A stretch of DNA of 64,000 bases from Arthrobacter gallicola (GTDB lineage: Bacteria; Actinomycetota; Actinomycetes; Actinomycetales; Micrococcaceae). The position numbers and the translations under genes were made by a program. Of this stretch, positions 52,088 through 59,728 are shown in pieces. Under the pieces are notes generated by a model. It was not told the DNA's origin and made no database searches. It was given only the letters and a program-made list of their open reading frames with translations. The DNA is taken from positions 436,567-500,566 of the forward strand of contig NZ_JACSQD010000002.1 of the NCBI RefSeq assembly GCF_014836775.1, given 5' to 3'. Every line of letters begins with the position of its first letter. Within the stretch, counting starts at the first letter, position 1.

Positions 52088-52786
52088 TCACCCGCCGGCA
52101 CTGTGCACGGACCGGGCCGTCGCCGGAGGGCTGCCAATCTCCTGAACACTGTGGCCCGAACACCGCGTTCTGGTCACGCTCGCCCGCTCAATGCGCGTCA
52201 TAAGGAACCAGCGCATTTCATTGCGCAGCCGGCACCACCCGATCAAATACCACCGGCCGTTGGTGGACGCGAAAATCACCGGTTCGACATCGCGGATAGT
52301 CTTGCTGCCGTCCCCCGAGGTGTAGTGGATGCGCACAACATATTGATCGGCCATCGCGTCTTCAAGCGCGGATCTGACTGTCCGCGCCGGGGCCGGTTCC
52401 GGGTTTACCCAGATACGGCGAGCAAGCTCGTCAGCCCGTTTCCGGGTCCGCGGGTCAAGGACGTCCAGGATCTTCCGGATGCCGGCTGAGGCAAGGTCGG
52501 AGTAGGGGGCGTCCGGGGCAGCCGAGACAGCCGCGAGGAGCGCCACAGCCTGGGACGGGGACAAACTGATCGGCGGGAGGCTGGACCGGGCGGCCAGGCC
52601 GTAGCCGCCGCCGGGGCCCGGACGCGACCAGATCGGCACCCCGCTGTTCTCGAGCGCGTCGAGGTCCCGCTTGACCGTGCGCACCGACACGCCGAATTCG
52701 CCCGCCAGCCGGTCCGCCGTGCACCCGCGGGCACCGCTGCGCCGCAGCATCTCGGTGAGTGCGTGGAGCCGCTCTCCTCTTTTCAT
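52088..52786 (-). CDS. WYL-domain transcriptional regulator (YafY type)
   Basis: DeoR-like winged HTH at the N-terminus (ERLHALTEMLRRSGARGCTADRLAGEFGVSVRTVKRDLDALENSGVPIWSRPGPGGGYGL) followed by a WYL domain (GRWYLIGWCRLRNEMRWFLMTRI, with the W-Y-L motif). WYL proteins sense ligands or DNA. The product is 232 residues. The ATG at 52786 has GGGGGT in front; an in-frame start at 52804 adds six residues. It is divergent from an alpha/beta hydrolase gene with 75 bp between the starts, containing a GACAC-ACCA-GTGTC dyad. It probably regulates that hydrolase and itself. Confidence 0.9.
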   Translation of the reverse strand: MKRGERLHALTEMLRRSGARGCTADRLAGEFGVSVRTVKRDLDALENSGVPIWSRPGPGGGYGLAARSSLPPISLSPSQAVALLAAVSAAPDAPYSDLASAGIRKILDVLDPRTRKRADELARRIWVNPEPAPARTVRSALEDAMADQYVVRIHYTSGDGSKTIRDVEPVIFASTNGRWYLIGWCRLRNEMRWFLMTRIERASVTRTRCSGHSVQEIGSPPATARSVHSAGG

Positions 52787-52823
52787 CGTTCTACCCCCAG
52801 CCAAGAATCATGCCAGAAATAGT

Positions 52824-52837
52824 GACACACCAGTGTC
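52824..52837. promoter_or_regulatory. candidate operator between WYL regulator and hydrolase
   Basis: Perfect dyad GACAC-ACCA-GTGTC in the 75-bp divergent region, 25 nt before the hydrolase ATG. Likely target of the WYL regulator (inference). Confidence 0.5.
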
Positions 52838-52861
52838 CAATCGGCCTGCGAAGATCGTGGC

Positions 52862-53695
52862 ATGACAACCGACACGCAGAGCCCGACCATCCTTCTGATC
52901 CCCGGACACTGGCTGGGAAGCTGGGCCTGGGACGAGGTGCTGGAGCACCTCACTGCCATGGGCCGGCGGGCTGTCCCGATCACCCTGCCCGGCCTCGACG
53001 AATCAGACCCGGAAAGAGCGTCCAGGACGCTCGACGATCAAGCTGCGGCGATCGAGCAGGCCATGGCCGTGGACTCCGGCCCGGTCGTCATCGTTGCGCA
53101 CAGCGGGGCTAACGCCCCCGTCAGTCTTGTGCTCGACCGGCATCCCAGCCTGATCCGCAGGGTGATCTGGGTCGACAGCGGCCCGGCCGCGTCCGGCACC
53201 GCCTTCGCCCCGGACGCCCCCGCGGAAATGGAAGAGCTTCCGCTGCCGCCCTTCGAAGCGCTTGGGCAGCAGGCCAGCCTCGAAGGCCTGAGCACCGGCG
53301 TTCTGGAGCGTTTCCGGAGCCGGGCAGTGCCCGAGCCCGGACCCGTACTGCGCCAGAGCGTAGAGCTCAGCAACGATGCCCGGTTCAAGGTGCCGACCAC
53401 CCTCGTCTGCTGCTCGATCCCGAGCAGCCAGATGATGGAGCTGGCCAGCTCCGGCCATCCCGTGTTCGCCGAAGTTGCCAGACTCGAGAACATGGACCTG
53501 ATCGACCTCCCGACAGGCCACTGGCCCATGTGGAGCCGTCCCGCCGACCTTGCCGAGGTTCTCGCAGCAGCAGCTTCACAGGCCGGCTATAGCGCACAGG
53601 CAGGGGCCGGCAGCATCAGCTGGCCCTGCTGCATTCACAAAAGGGTTTACCGGGGGTGGGAACCGGCGCCCGGCTGCATGGCCGGTGACGGGTAG
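52862..53695 (+). CDS. alpha/beta-fold hydrolase
   Basis: Esterase- or lactonase-like enzyme of unknown substrate. The oxyanion region is ILLIPGHWLGSWAWDEVLEHL, the nucleophile elbow VVIVAHSGANAPV (Ser in H-S-G) and the catalytic histidine DLPTGHWPMWSRPADLAEVL. The product is 277 residues. The last 35 or so residues (from about SAQAGAGSISWPCC) look unlike the family and overlap the convergent winged-helix gene by 49 nt, suggesting an extended reading frame after loss of an earlier stop. Start ATG at 52862. Divergent from the WYL regulator that probably controls it. Confidence 0.87.
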   Translation: MTTDTQSPTILLIPGHWLGSWAWDEVLEHLTAMGRRAVPITLPGLDESDPERASRTLDDQAAAIEQAMAVDSGPVVIVAHSGANAPVSLVLDRHPSLIRRVIWVDSGPAASGTAFAPDAPAEMEELPLPPFEALGQQASLEGLSTGVLERFRSRAVPEPGPVLRQSVELSNDARFKVPTTLVCCSIPSSQMMELASSGHPVFAEVARLENMDLIDLPTGHWPMWSRPADLAEVLAAAASQAGYSAQAGAGSISWPCCIHKRVYRGWEPAPGCMAGDG

Positions 53696-54807
53696 ACGGT
53701 GAAGACGCGCTGGCCGTCCAGCCACTGGGTGAGCCGGCGGGCTTCGGCTGCCAGCGCTTCGTCCTCATCCGGGGAAAGACTGGCGTCGAGCAGCCGCAGT
53801 TCGACGGCACCGTCCGGGTCCTGCACCCACGCCCCGGCAACGCGTCCGTTGACCCAGGCCGTGGTCCCGGCATTCCCAATGCTGTCGAACAGCTGGGGTC
53901 CATGTCCGCCGAGATAAAAGCCCCGCTCCTTCCACCCCATGACCGTCGGATCCAGCAGCGGCAGGAGCGCAGCCCACGGTTCGGGGGCAGCAACGGGCTC
54001 CAGATCGTCGGCGCGCAGCCACCCTGCCGAACCGTCCGCCAGAGACACCGTTTCCGCGCCGAGGTCATCAAGGGCCGTCCGGACCGCACCCTTGGTGCCG
54101 CCAAGCCACCAGGCGATGTCTTCCACGGTGCCCGGCCCGTAGGACCACAGCCACCGGTCCACCAGCTCGGCGTACCCCTCGCGCGATCCAAGGGCACCGG
54201 GAACCGGCTGTCCCCACCACTCCTGCACTGTTGTCCAAGTAGGGCGGCTGGCGTACCAGGCTCCGGCATTTCCGGCCCGCGCAACTGCGCCGTCGAAGCC
54301 CAGCTGGGCGAGTACACGCGGTGCGATTGCCACCGGCCCGCCCCAGGACTTCCCCGGCGCCTGCACGATCACGCCATCGGCTTCGGGTACCTCTTCCCGG
54401 ATCTGCTTGGAGGACCGCTGCACGCCGTCGGCCAGGCATTCGAGCACCGCATTCTCGGCCGCGGCAAGCCAGGCGGCACCGTGCCCTTCGCCGGCCGGTC
54501 CCCAGCGTTCGAGGTCCCGGACCAGCCGCCTGCGGTGGGCTGCTGCCACCCGGGCCGCCGCACTGCCCCAGACCGCGGGCACCAGCTCCCGGGGAAACAC
54601 GAAGAGGGTCTCGCGCATGGACTGCTGCTTGACGAGCGAACGGGAATCGTAAAGCGCCCGTTCGACGTCGTCGACGCTGAGCTGATTGGTGCGCGCCCAG
54701 CAGGACAGGTGCACGCTCGGCGCCTCTGTTGCGTGCAGGCACACCAGCGCCCGGGCCGCCTCCTCCGGTGATCCGGCCTTTGCCGAGGGCGCCAGGGCGT
54801 GCCGCAC
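53647..54807 (-). CDS. winged-helix DNA-binding protein (HTH_42 family, AlkZ/AlkX-like)
   Basis: Member of the HTH_42 superfamily that includes DNA glycosylases AlkZ/YcaQ. Family features: RNQLSVDDVERALYD-like opening, SLVKQQSMRETLFVFP (with the family MR-x-TLF phrase), GYAELVDRWLWSYGPGTVEDIAWWLGG (winged-helix) and RRLTQWLDG near the end. GTG at 54807 gives 386 residues, but the conserved family N-terminus continues upstream for 18 residues to a CTG at 54861 that overlaps the csoR stop (CTGA), so the true start may be there. Repair activity is not proven; AlkZ catalytic QxD/QxQ motifs were not clearly identified. Confidence 0.82.
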   Translation of the reverse strand: MRHALAPSAKAGSPEEAARALVCLHATEAPSVHLSCWARTNQLSVDDVERALYDSRSLVKQQSMRETLFVFPRELVPAVWGSAAARVAAAHRRRLVRDLERWGPAGEGHGAAWLAAAENAVLECLADGVQRSSKQIREEVPEADGVIVQAPGKSWGGPVAIAPRVLAQLGFDGAVARAGNAGAWYASRPTWTTVQEWWGQPVPGALGSREGYAELVDRWLWSYGPGTVEDIAWWLGGTKGAVRTALDDLGAETVSLADGSAGWLRADDLEPVAAPEPWAALLPLLDPTVMGWKERGFYLGGHGPQLFDSIGNAGTTAWVNGRVAGAWVQDPDGAVELRLLDASLSPDEDEALAAEARRLTQWLDGQRVFTVYPSPAMQPGAGSHPR

Positions 54808-54857
54808 CCCGATGCGGGCGCGGCGCTCCTCATCGCTGACCAGGCGGATGGGCCGGG

Positions 54858-55172
54858 TCAGGACTTCACCAGGCGGGCGATGGCGTCGGAAGCTTCCTTG
54901 ATCTTCTCGTCCGCTTCCGGACCGCCGGCCTTGGCTGCATTAACGACGCAGTGTTTGAGGTGGTCATCGAGCAGGGCCAGGGCGACGTTCTCCAGGGCCG
55001 AGGTCAGGGCACTGATCTGGGTGAGGATGTCGATGCAGTAGGTGTCTTCATCCACCATGCGGTGAATGCCGCGGGCCTGTCCCTCGATCCGCTTGAGGCG
55101 GGCGAGGTAACGGTCTTTGTCACTGATGTAGCCGTGGGCGGTTCCGCCGGACGGCTTGGTGCTGGCAGCCAT
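54858..55172 (-). CDS. csoR: copper-sensing transcriptional repressor CsoR
   Basis: Copper(I)-responsive helical repressor, 104 residues. The C-H-C copper site is intact: Cys46 (DTYCIDIL), His71 and Cys75 (DDHLKHC). The N-terminal helix RYLARLKRIEGQARGIHRMVDED is the DUF156 DNA-contact region. AGGAGCATCACA precedes the ATG. It lies 27 nt after the copper ATPase gene on the same strand, and its stop overlaps the start region of the winged-helix gene. It should bind the CTATACCC-N5-GGGTATAG site upstream of the ATPase gene and be autoregulated through it. Confidence 0.93.
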   Translation of the reverse strand: MAASTKPSGGTAHGYISDKDRYLARLKRIEGQARGIHRMVDEDTYCIDILTQISALTSALENVALALLDDHLKHCVVNAAKAGGPEADEKIKEASDAIARLVKS

Positions 55173-55199
55173 TGTGATGCTCCTGATTCGTGATGCTGG

Positions 55200-57404
55200 T
55201 TAGTTGCTGGTGGTGCTGGGCTGTGGGGTGCTGCCGGTAAAGCGGGCGGCACTGGTGGCCGGCGAAAGGTCCAGGCGCCGCAGCAGCTGGGCGTTGAGGG
55301 CGACGACGACGGTGGACGCGGACATAAGGACCGCACCAACGCTCATCGGCAGCACGAACCCCGCCGGGGCCAGGACCCCCGCAGCCAGAGGCACGGAAAT
55401 GAGATTGTAACCGGCGGCCCACCACAGGTTCTGCTTCATCTTCCGGTAGCTGGCCCGGGAGAGATCGATGACCGAGAGCACCGAGCGCGGGTCGGAACTG
55501 GCCAGGATCACTCCGGCCGAGCCGATGGCGACGTCGGTGCCCGCCCCGATCGCGATTCCCACATCGGCCTGGGCCAGGGCAGGGGCATCATTGACGCCGT
55601 CGCCAACCATGGCGACCCTCCTGCCTTCAGCCTGGAGCTCCGCCACCTTCGCGGCCTTGTCTTCGGGACGGACTCCGGCGAAAACCCTGTCGATGCCCAG
55701 TTCCCTGGCCACGGTGCCGGCGACCGCCTGCGCGTCGCCGGTGATCATCACCACCTGCGCGCCGGTGGCGTGCAGAGCGTCCACCGCCTGCCGGGACTCG
55801 GGGCGGATCTCATCGGCCAGCCGAAGGGCGCCAATGACCGCACCGTCCGCGACAACGTGCAGGATGATGGCGCCTTCAGTCCGCCAGGTATCTGCGATCG
55901 GCAGTTCGGCGGCCGCGTGTTCCTGGAGCAGGTAGGGCCCGCCGACTTCCACCGTTGTGCGTCCGTCCGGTCCGGCGACGGCGGCCTTCACCCCAACCGC
56001 CGGTGAGGAGAAGAAATCCGATGCCCTGGGCACGCTCAGGCCGCTGGTACGCGCGGCACCGGTGATCGCCTTGGCCAGGGGATGCTCACTGTCAGCTTCG
56101 GCAGCAGCAGCCAGTGCAAGGACAGAGTCCGCCGTATGTCCGTCAACGGGTTCGACGGCGGTCACCGTGGGTTCCCCCTTGGTCAGCGTGCCCGTCTTAT
56201 CAAAGAGCACCGCGTCCACGGAGCGCATGGACTCCAGCGCCAGGCGGTCCTTAATCAGCACACCGCCGCGGGCGGCGCGCTCGGTCGCAATCGAAACCAC
56301 CAGCGGGATCGCCAGGCCCAGCGCGTGGGGGCAGGCGATGACCAGCACGGTGATGGTGCGGACTACGGCGTCGTCCGGCAGTCCGAGCAGGGACCAGACG
56401 ACGGCGGTGATGGCCGCGGAGCCGAGGGCGAACCAGAACAGCCAGGCCGCCGCCGTGTCGGCGATCCGCTGGGCACGCGAGGAAGAGGCCTGGGCATCCG
56501 CCACGAGTTTCTGGATACCGGCCAGGGCCGTGTCATCCCCGGTTGCCGTGACTTCGACCCGCAGGCCGGAATCGGCCGCAACGGTCCCGGCGACCACGGC
56601 ATCGCCACGGCCGCGGCGGACGGTCCGGGACTCACCGGTGACCATCGATTCGTCCATGCTGGCCGAGCCCTCAACGATTTTCCCGTCGGCAGGAACGGCG
56701 GAGCCGGGGCGGACGACGACGATGTCTCCCACCGCCAGGTCTGCGGGAGAGACCTTGATGACCCCGTCCCCTTCAACCTTCTCCGCTTCGTCCGGAAGCA
56801 GGGCAGCGAGCGAATCCAGTGCGGAGGTGGTCTGGGCCAGGGACCGCATCTCGATCCAATGGCCCAGCAGCATGATCACAACCAGCAGGGCCAGCTCCCA
56901 CCAGAAATTCAGCTCAGCATCGAGCAGACCCAGGCTCGCGCCCCAGGACGCAATGAAAGCCACCGTGATCGCCAGTGCAATCAGCAGCATCATTCCGGGT
57001 TTGCGGGAGCGAACCTCAGAAACGGCCCCGGTGAGGAAGGGTTTGCCGCCCCAGACGTACATAACCGTGCCCAGGATCGGGGACACCCACCAGACCCAGG
57101 AAGCGTCCGGAAGGTGGTAGCCGATGAGGTGGGCGAACATGTCATTGAACCCGACCACGGGAACGGCGAGGACGAGCATGATCCAGAACAGCCGCCGGAA
57201 CTGCCCCACGTGGTCACCATGCCCCCCATGTCCGTGACTGCCGTGCCCGTGGGCATCGTGATCCGCAGGGGCGTGGTCCGCATGCCCGCCATGGTCTGCC
57301 GCTGTGCTGCCGCCATGCCCGGCCACCGTCTGGCTGTGGTGGCCGGCATGGGGGACGGGTCCAGCGGAGGATTCAGGATCGTGGGGATGTTCGTGCCTGC
57401 TCAT
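55200..57404 (-). CDS. copB: copper-translocating P-type ATPase, CopB type (P1B-3)
   Basis: Exports copper across the membrane with ATP. A cytoplasmic N-terminal tail with about 17 histidines in the first 68 residues (motifs such as HGHGSHGHGGHGDH) replaces the usual CxxC domains. The metal motif in the sixth helix is CPH (VIACPHALGLAIPLV), with YNLISVPLA and MSASTVVVALNAQ in the last two helices, the pattern of subgroup P1B-3 (CopB). The phosphorylation site is DKTGTLTKG, with TGES and GDGVNDAPAL as usual. Length is 734 residues. First gene of the copB-csoR-winged helix operon, with the CsoR operator at its -10. Confidence 0.94.
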   Translation of the reverse strand: MSRHEHPHDPESSAGPVPHAGHHSQTVAGHGGSTAADHGGHADHAPADHDAHGHGSHGHGGHGDHVGQFRRLFWIMLVLAVPVVGFNDMFAHLIGYHLPDASWVWWVSPILGTVMYVWGGKPFLTGAVSEVRSRKPGMMLLIALAITVAFIASWGASLGLLDAELNFWWELALLVVIMLLGHWIEMRSLAQTTSALDSLAALLPDEAEKVEGDGVIKVSPADLAVGDIVVVRPGSAVPADGKIVEGSASMDESMVTGESRTVRRGRGDAVVAGTVAADSGLRVEVTATGDDTALAGIQKLVADAQASSSRAQRIADTAAAWLFWFALGSAAITAVVWSLLGLPDDAVVRTITVLVIACPHALGLAIPLVVSIATERAARGGVLIKDRLALESMRSVDAVLFDKTGTLTKGEPTVTAVEPVDGHTADSVLALAAAAEADSEHPLAKAITGAARTSGLSVPRASDFFSSPAVGVKAAVAGPDGRTTVEVGGPYLLQEHAAAELPIADTWRTEGAIILHVVADGAVIGALRLADEIRPESRQAVDALHATGAQVVMITGDAQAVAGTVARELGIDRVFAGVRPEDKAAKVAELQAEGRRVAMVGDGVNDAPALAQADVGIAIGAGTDVAIGSAGVILASSDPRSVLSVIDLSRASYRKMKQNLWWAAGYNLISVPLAAGVLAPAGFVLPMSVGAVLMSASTVVVALNAQLLRRLDLSPATSAARFTGSTPQPSTTSN

Positions 57405-57412
57405 GCATCCAC

Positions 57413-57434
57413 CCTATACCCCCTATGGGTATAG
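57413..57434 (-). promoter_or_regulatory. CsoR operator and -10 of copB
   Basis: Perfect inverted repeat CTATACCC-N5-GGGTATAG (57414-57434) 10 nt upstream of the copB ATG, matching CsoR-type operators. TATAGG on the minus strand (57413-57418) within the repeat can act as -10, so repressor binding would exclude RNA polymerase. Confidence 0.75.
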
Positions 57435-57479
57435 AACCAGTCCTGAAAACCGCAGGCCGAAGTCCCGCAGCACGCCCGG

Positions 57480-57776
57480 CTAAGCCGGCGCGGAGCTGTT
57501 TTTCAGCAGCTTGTGCGTACCGTCGCACCAGGGTTTGATCTTTGATCCACCGCAGCGGCACAGTGCCACAGTTTCCCGGTTTTTGGGAACGGGGGTGCCC
57601 TCGGCGTCGACAATCTCAAAGTCTCCGCGCACCAGCAGCGGGCCGCCCGGGCAGGCCATAACTGATACCGGCTCAAGGGTGCCGGCCGGTCCGTTCCGGT
57701 CCTGCGGGGCTGCAACCACGCTTACGCCGGTGGCCTCGACCACCGCGGCCTCTGAGCCGTCCCGGGCTGCGCTCAC
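57480..57776 (-). CDS. CDGSH iron-sulfur domain protein
   Basis: Binds a redox-active, labile 2Fe-2S cluster of the mitoNEET type. The 3-Cys-1-His ligand set is complete: Cys73, Cys75, Cys84 and His88 in ALCRCGGSKIKPWCDGTHK. A preceding domain of about 60 residues (EPVSVMACPGGPLLVRGDFEIVDAEG) is typical of bacterial single-CDGSH proteins. Length is 98 residues. Its GTG overlaps the stop of the diiron protein gene by 4 nt, so the two are translationally coupled. Role in iron-sulfur or redox metabolism is inferred. Confidence 0.92.
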   Translation of the reverse strand: MSAARDGSEAAVVEATGVSVVAAPQDRNGPAGTLEPVSVMACPGGPLLVRGDFEIVDAEGTPVPKNRETVALCRCGGSKIKPWCDGTHKLLKNSSAPA

Positions 57777-58861
57777 GGCGAAACCCCGGCTGCGGCGGCA
57801 TCGGCGGCCAGGGCGGCGGCCGCCGGATGCTGATCCGGGCCGGCATCACGCAGCGCCGATTTGCCCTGCTTCCATGCTGCCAGTTGAAATTCGCCCTGCA
57901 GTGCGTCAAGGGTCAGGACGGTCGAGGCTCCGAACAGGATGTCCGGCAGAAGGTCAGGTTCGGCCTCGGCGAGGCCGCCGGCGAGGTCGCGGGCGGCAAT
58001 CTGCTCGTGCACGGCGTCGGCCTCGACGTGCTCATCGAAATAGAAGGTGACGTCGGAGTCGAATCCCGCCCGGCGGAAACCCTTGGCGTAGAAGGAATTC
58101 GGGATGGAGGATGTCATCTCGAACGCGGCCAGGTGCCCTGCGATGCTGCCACGGAGGCGGCGGTTCAGTCCGAAGAGGGACATGGCGTTGGAGGAGGCGA
58201 GCACGAGTGCCGGAATCCTGTCCAGATAGCAGCCGTACCGGGTATCCAGTCCCAGTCCCTCCATGGTGCGGGCGAACAGCTTCGAGTGCATCCGCTCCGG
58301 CCGTCCGCCGCCGTACTCATCCGCCTGAATTTCCACCAGCGCGGCCTTGGCCCGTCCGACCGGAAGCCGGGGGATGGCCCAGCTGTGGGGATCCGCTTCG
58401 CGCAGCTGGTACACGGAGCGCAGAATCAGGAATTCGCGCAGCTGATCCACGGTGGCGTGACGGGCGACGAAACGGGACACGGAGGGACCGTCATCCTCAG
58501 CCGCCAGGCCGAAGAGAATCTGAGCCACAGCTTCAGCGTCCGGCTCCGGCGCCTCCGGAGCGGGAACCACGTTCCGGAGGGTCGCTTCGAAGGCGGATTC
58601 AAGCACCAGCCGCAGCCGGATCAGCTCCGGCTCCCACTCCAGTGCGGGATCCACGCCATCCAATCCGCTGTAGTGCAGCTCATAGAGGCAGAACAGGGCA
58701 AGCTGAATATCGTCGTCGCGCAGCAGGTCTTCGGTGGCAGCAACAACGCTTTCACCCAGGGCTGTGAGCTGGTCGAACCTCCCGGGCGCGGCACTGCCGC
58801 CGGCCAGCAAGCTGTCGAGAAGCGCGGAGGTCAATACTCCGCGGGGGGCAGGTAGCAACAT
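57773..58861 (-). CDS. heme-oxygenase-like diiron oxidase (iron-containing redox enzyme family)
   Basis: Putative non-heme diiron oxygenase or oxidase of the HDO superfamily; substrate unknown. Candidate iron ligands occur in order: ELHY (CLYELHYSG), EIQADEYGGG...ERMH and DEHVEADAVHEQIA, matching the E/H...E-x-D-E-Y-G...H...D/E-x-x-H pattern of the family. The product is 362 residues. The ATG at 58861 has AAGGAACGAC upstream; the longer frame to 58936 includes promoter sequence. Coupled to the CDGSH gene by a 4-nt overlap. The promoter contains the AAGTATGCTTA motif at 58930-58940. Confidence 0.85.
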   Translation of the reverse strand: MLLPAPRGVLTSALLDSLLAGGSAAPGRFDQLTALGESVVAATEDLLRDDDIQLALFCLYELHYSGLDGVDPALEWEPELIRLRLVLESAFEATLRNVVPAPEAPEPDAEAVAQILFGLAAEDDGPSVSRFVARHATVDQLREFLILRSVYQLREADPHSWAIPRLPVGRAKAALVEIQADEYGGGRPERMHSKLFARTMEGLGLDTRYGCYLDRIPALVLASSNAMSLFGLNRRLRGSIAGHLAAFEMTSSIPNSFYAKGFRRAGFDSDVTFYFDEHVEADAVHEQIAARDLAGGLAEAEPDLLPDILFGASTVLTLDALQGEFQLAAWKQGKSALRDAGPDQHPAAAALAADAAAAGVSP

Positions 58862-58929
58862 GTCGTTCCTTAGTTGTGAGGCGTCATGCGATGCTGGAGG
58901 TCCAGCAGTTCCAATGGCAACTCCGGATG

Positions 58930-58940
58930 TAAGCATACTT
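58930..58940 (-). promoter_or_regulatory. AAGTATGCTTA promoter motif of the diiron/CDGSH operon
   Basis: On the minus strand AAGTATGCTTA with TATGCT as possible -10, about 70 nt before the ATG at 58861. The same 11-mer occurs at 9532-9542 before the small acidic protein gene. Confidence 0.5.
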
Positions 58941-59001
58941 GGTATTTTCGGGTTATCCCGAACCCTGCCGGTGCCGGCAGGGACAGCAAAAGGGGGACGT
59001 T

Positions 59002-59592
59002 ATGCCTGGCATGGACGGCAGCTTCCTGGCTGCGATTCCTGCAATCCTGCTTGCGGCTGCGGCAGTTCTCTTCACCGCGCCCGCACTGGATGCCGCACTG
59101 CGCCGCGACGACGGCGAACGTCTGTTCTGGGTGGGCTTCACCGGGCTGCTGACCGGAATCCTCGCGGTAGCCTGGGCGGGACTGGCGGGTACCGGTGCCG
59201 CCGCTGCCACCGGCCTGGTCCTGGTGGCGGGATCCGCCGGAGCCTGGATCTGGCTGCGCCGCCGGCACCGTGCCAGGAAACAGGCACGCGCCGAAAGGAT
59301 CTTCTCCAAGCGGCTCCATGGCCTGGACCGCCGGCGGGAAACGGTTCTGCGCGAGTGGAGTTCCTATGAGCTCGACCCGTGGAAAGGGGTCGAATATCCG
59401 GGGCTGGGAGATGTGCGCCAAGCGGAGACGAGCCGGCTGGCACGCGCGTCACGGGATGCCCTGGCGGCGCAGGAGGCTGCTCAGCTGCCGTCGCACGGGA
59501 GCGATGCGCTGGGGACCTATGCTGCCGCCGTCGACCGTCTGGAAGAAGCCTGGGAAGCGGCGCGTCACGCCGCACGGCGGCGGGCCGGGTGA
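59002..59592 (+). CDS. membrane protein of unknown function with charged C-terminal domain
   Basis: A 196-residue protein with three hydrophobic segments in the first 90 residues (FLAAIPAILLAAAAVLFTAP, RLFWVGFTGLLTGILAVAWAGLAG, AAATGLVLVAGSAGAWIWL), then a basic, Arg-rich region (RRRHRARKQARAERIF) and a helical cytoplasmic tail (AASRDALAAQEAAQLPSHG, ALGTYAAAVDRLEEAWEAARHAARRRAG). No family recognised. GGGGGACGTT precedes the ATG at 59002; an in-frame GTG at 58939 adds an unlikely 21 residues. A strong hairpin follows, so it is transcribed separately from the next two genes. Confidence 0.75.
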   Translation: MPGMDGSFLAAIPAILLAAAAVLFTAPALDAALRRDDGERLFWVGFTGLLTGILAVAWAGLAGTGAAAATGLVLVAGSAGAWIWLRRRHRARKQARAERIFSKRLHGLDRRRETVLREWSSYELDPWKGVEYPGLGDVRQAETSRLARASRDALAAQEAAQLPSHGSDALGTYAAAVDRLEEAWEAARHAARRRAG

Positions 59593-59631
59593 AACTGCCG
59601 TTCTGCCGCGGACACTGCCTGTTAATTGGAG

Positions 59632-59678
59632 CTGGCTCCCGCCTCTGCATATGGGGGGAACACAGAGGGGGGAGCCAG
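59632..59678 (+). terminator. terminator after the three-helix membrane protein gene
   Basis: CTGGCTCCC (59632-59640) with GGGAGCCAG (59670-59678), extended by CCTCTG/CAGAGG inside. It ends just upstream of the -10-like TATACT (59688-59693) of the next gene. Confidence 0.85.
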
Positions 59679-59687
59679 TTCCAGAAG

Positions 59688-59693
59688 TATACT
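59688..59693 (+). promoter_or_regulatory. -10 element of the tandem-HTH/7TM operon
   Basis: TATACT, about 35 nt before the ATG at 59729, within AAGTATACTAA, a relative of the AAGTATGCTTA motif. No good -35 is visible. Confidence 0.5.
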
Positions 59694-59728
59694 AACTGCT
59701 TACCGGAGAATCCAATCGAGGAGGGGCA

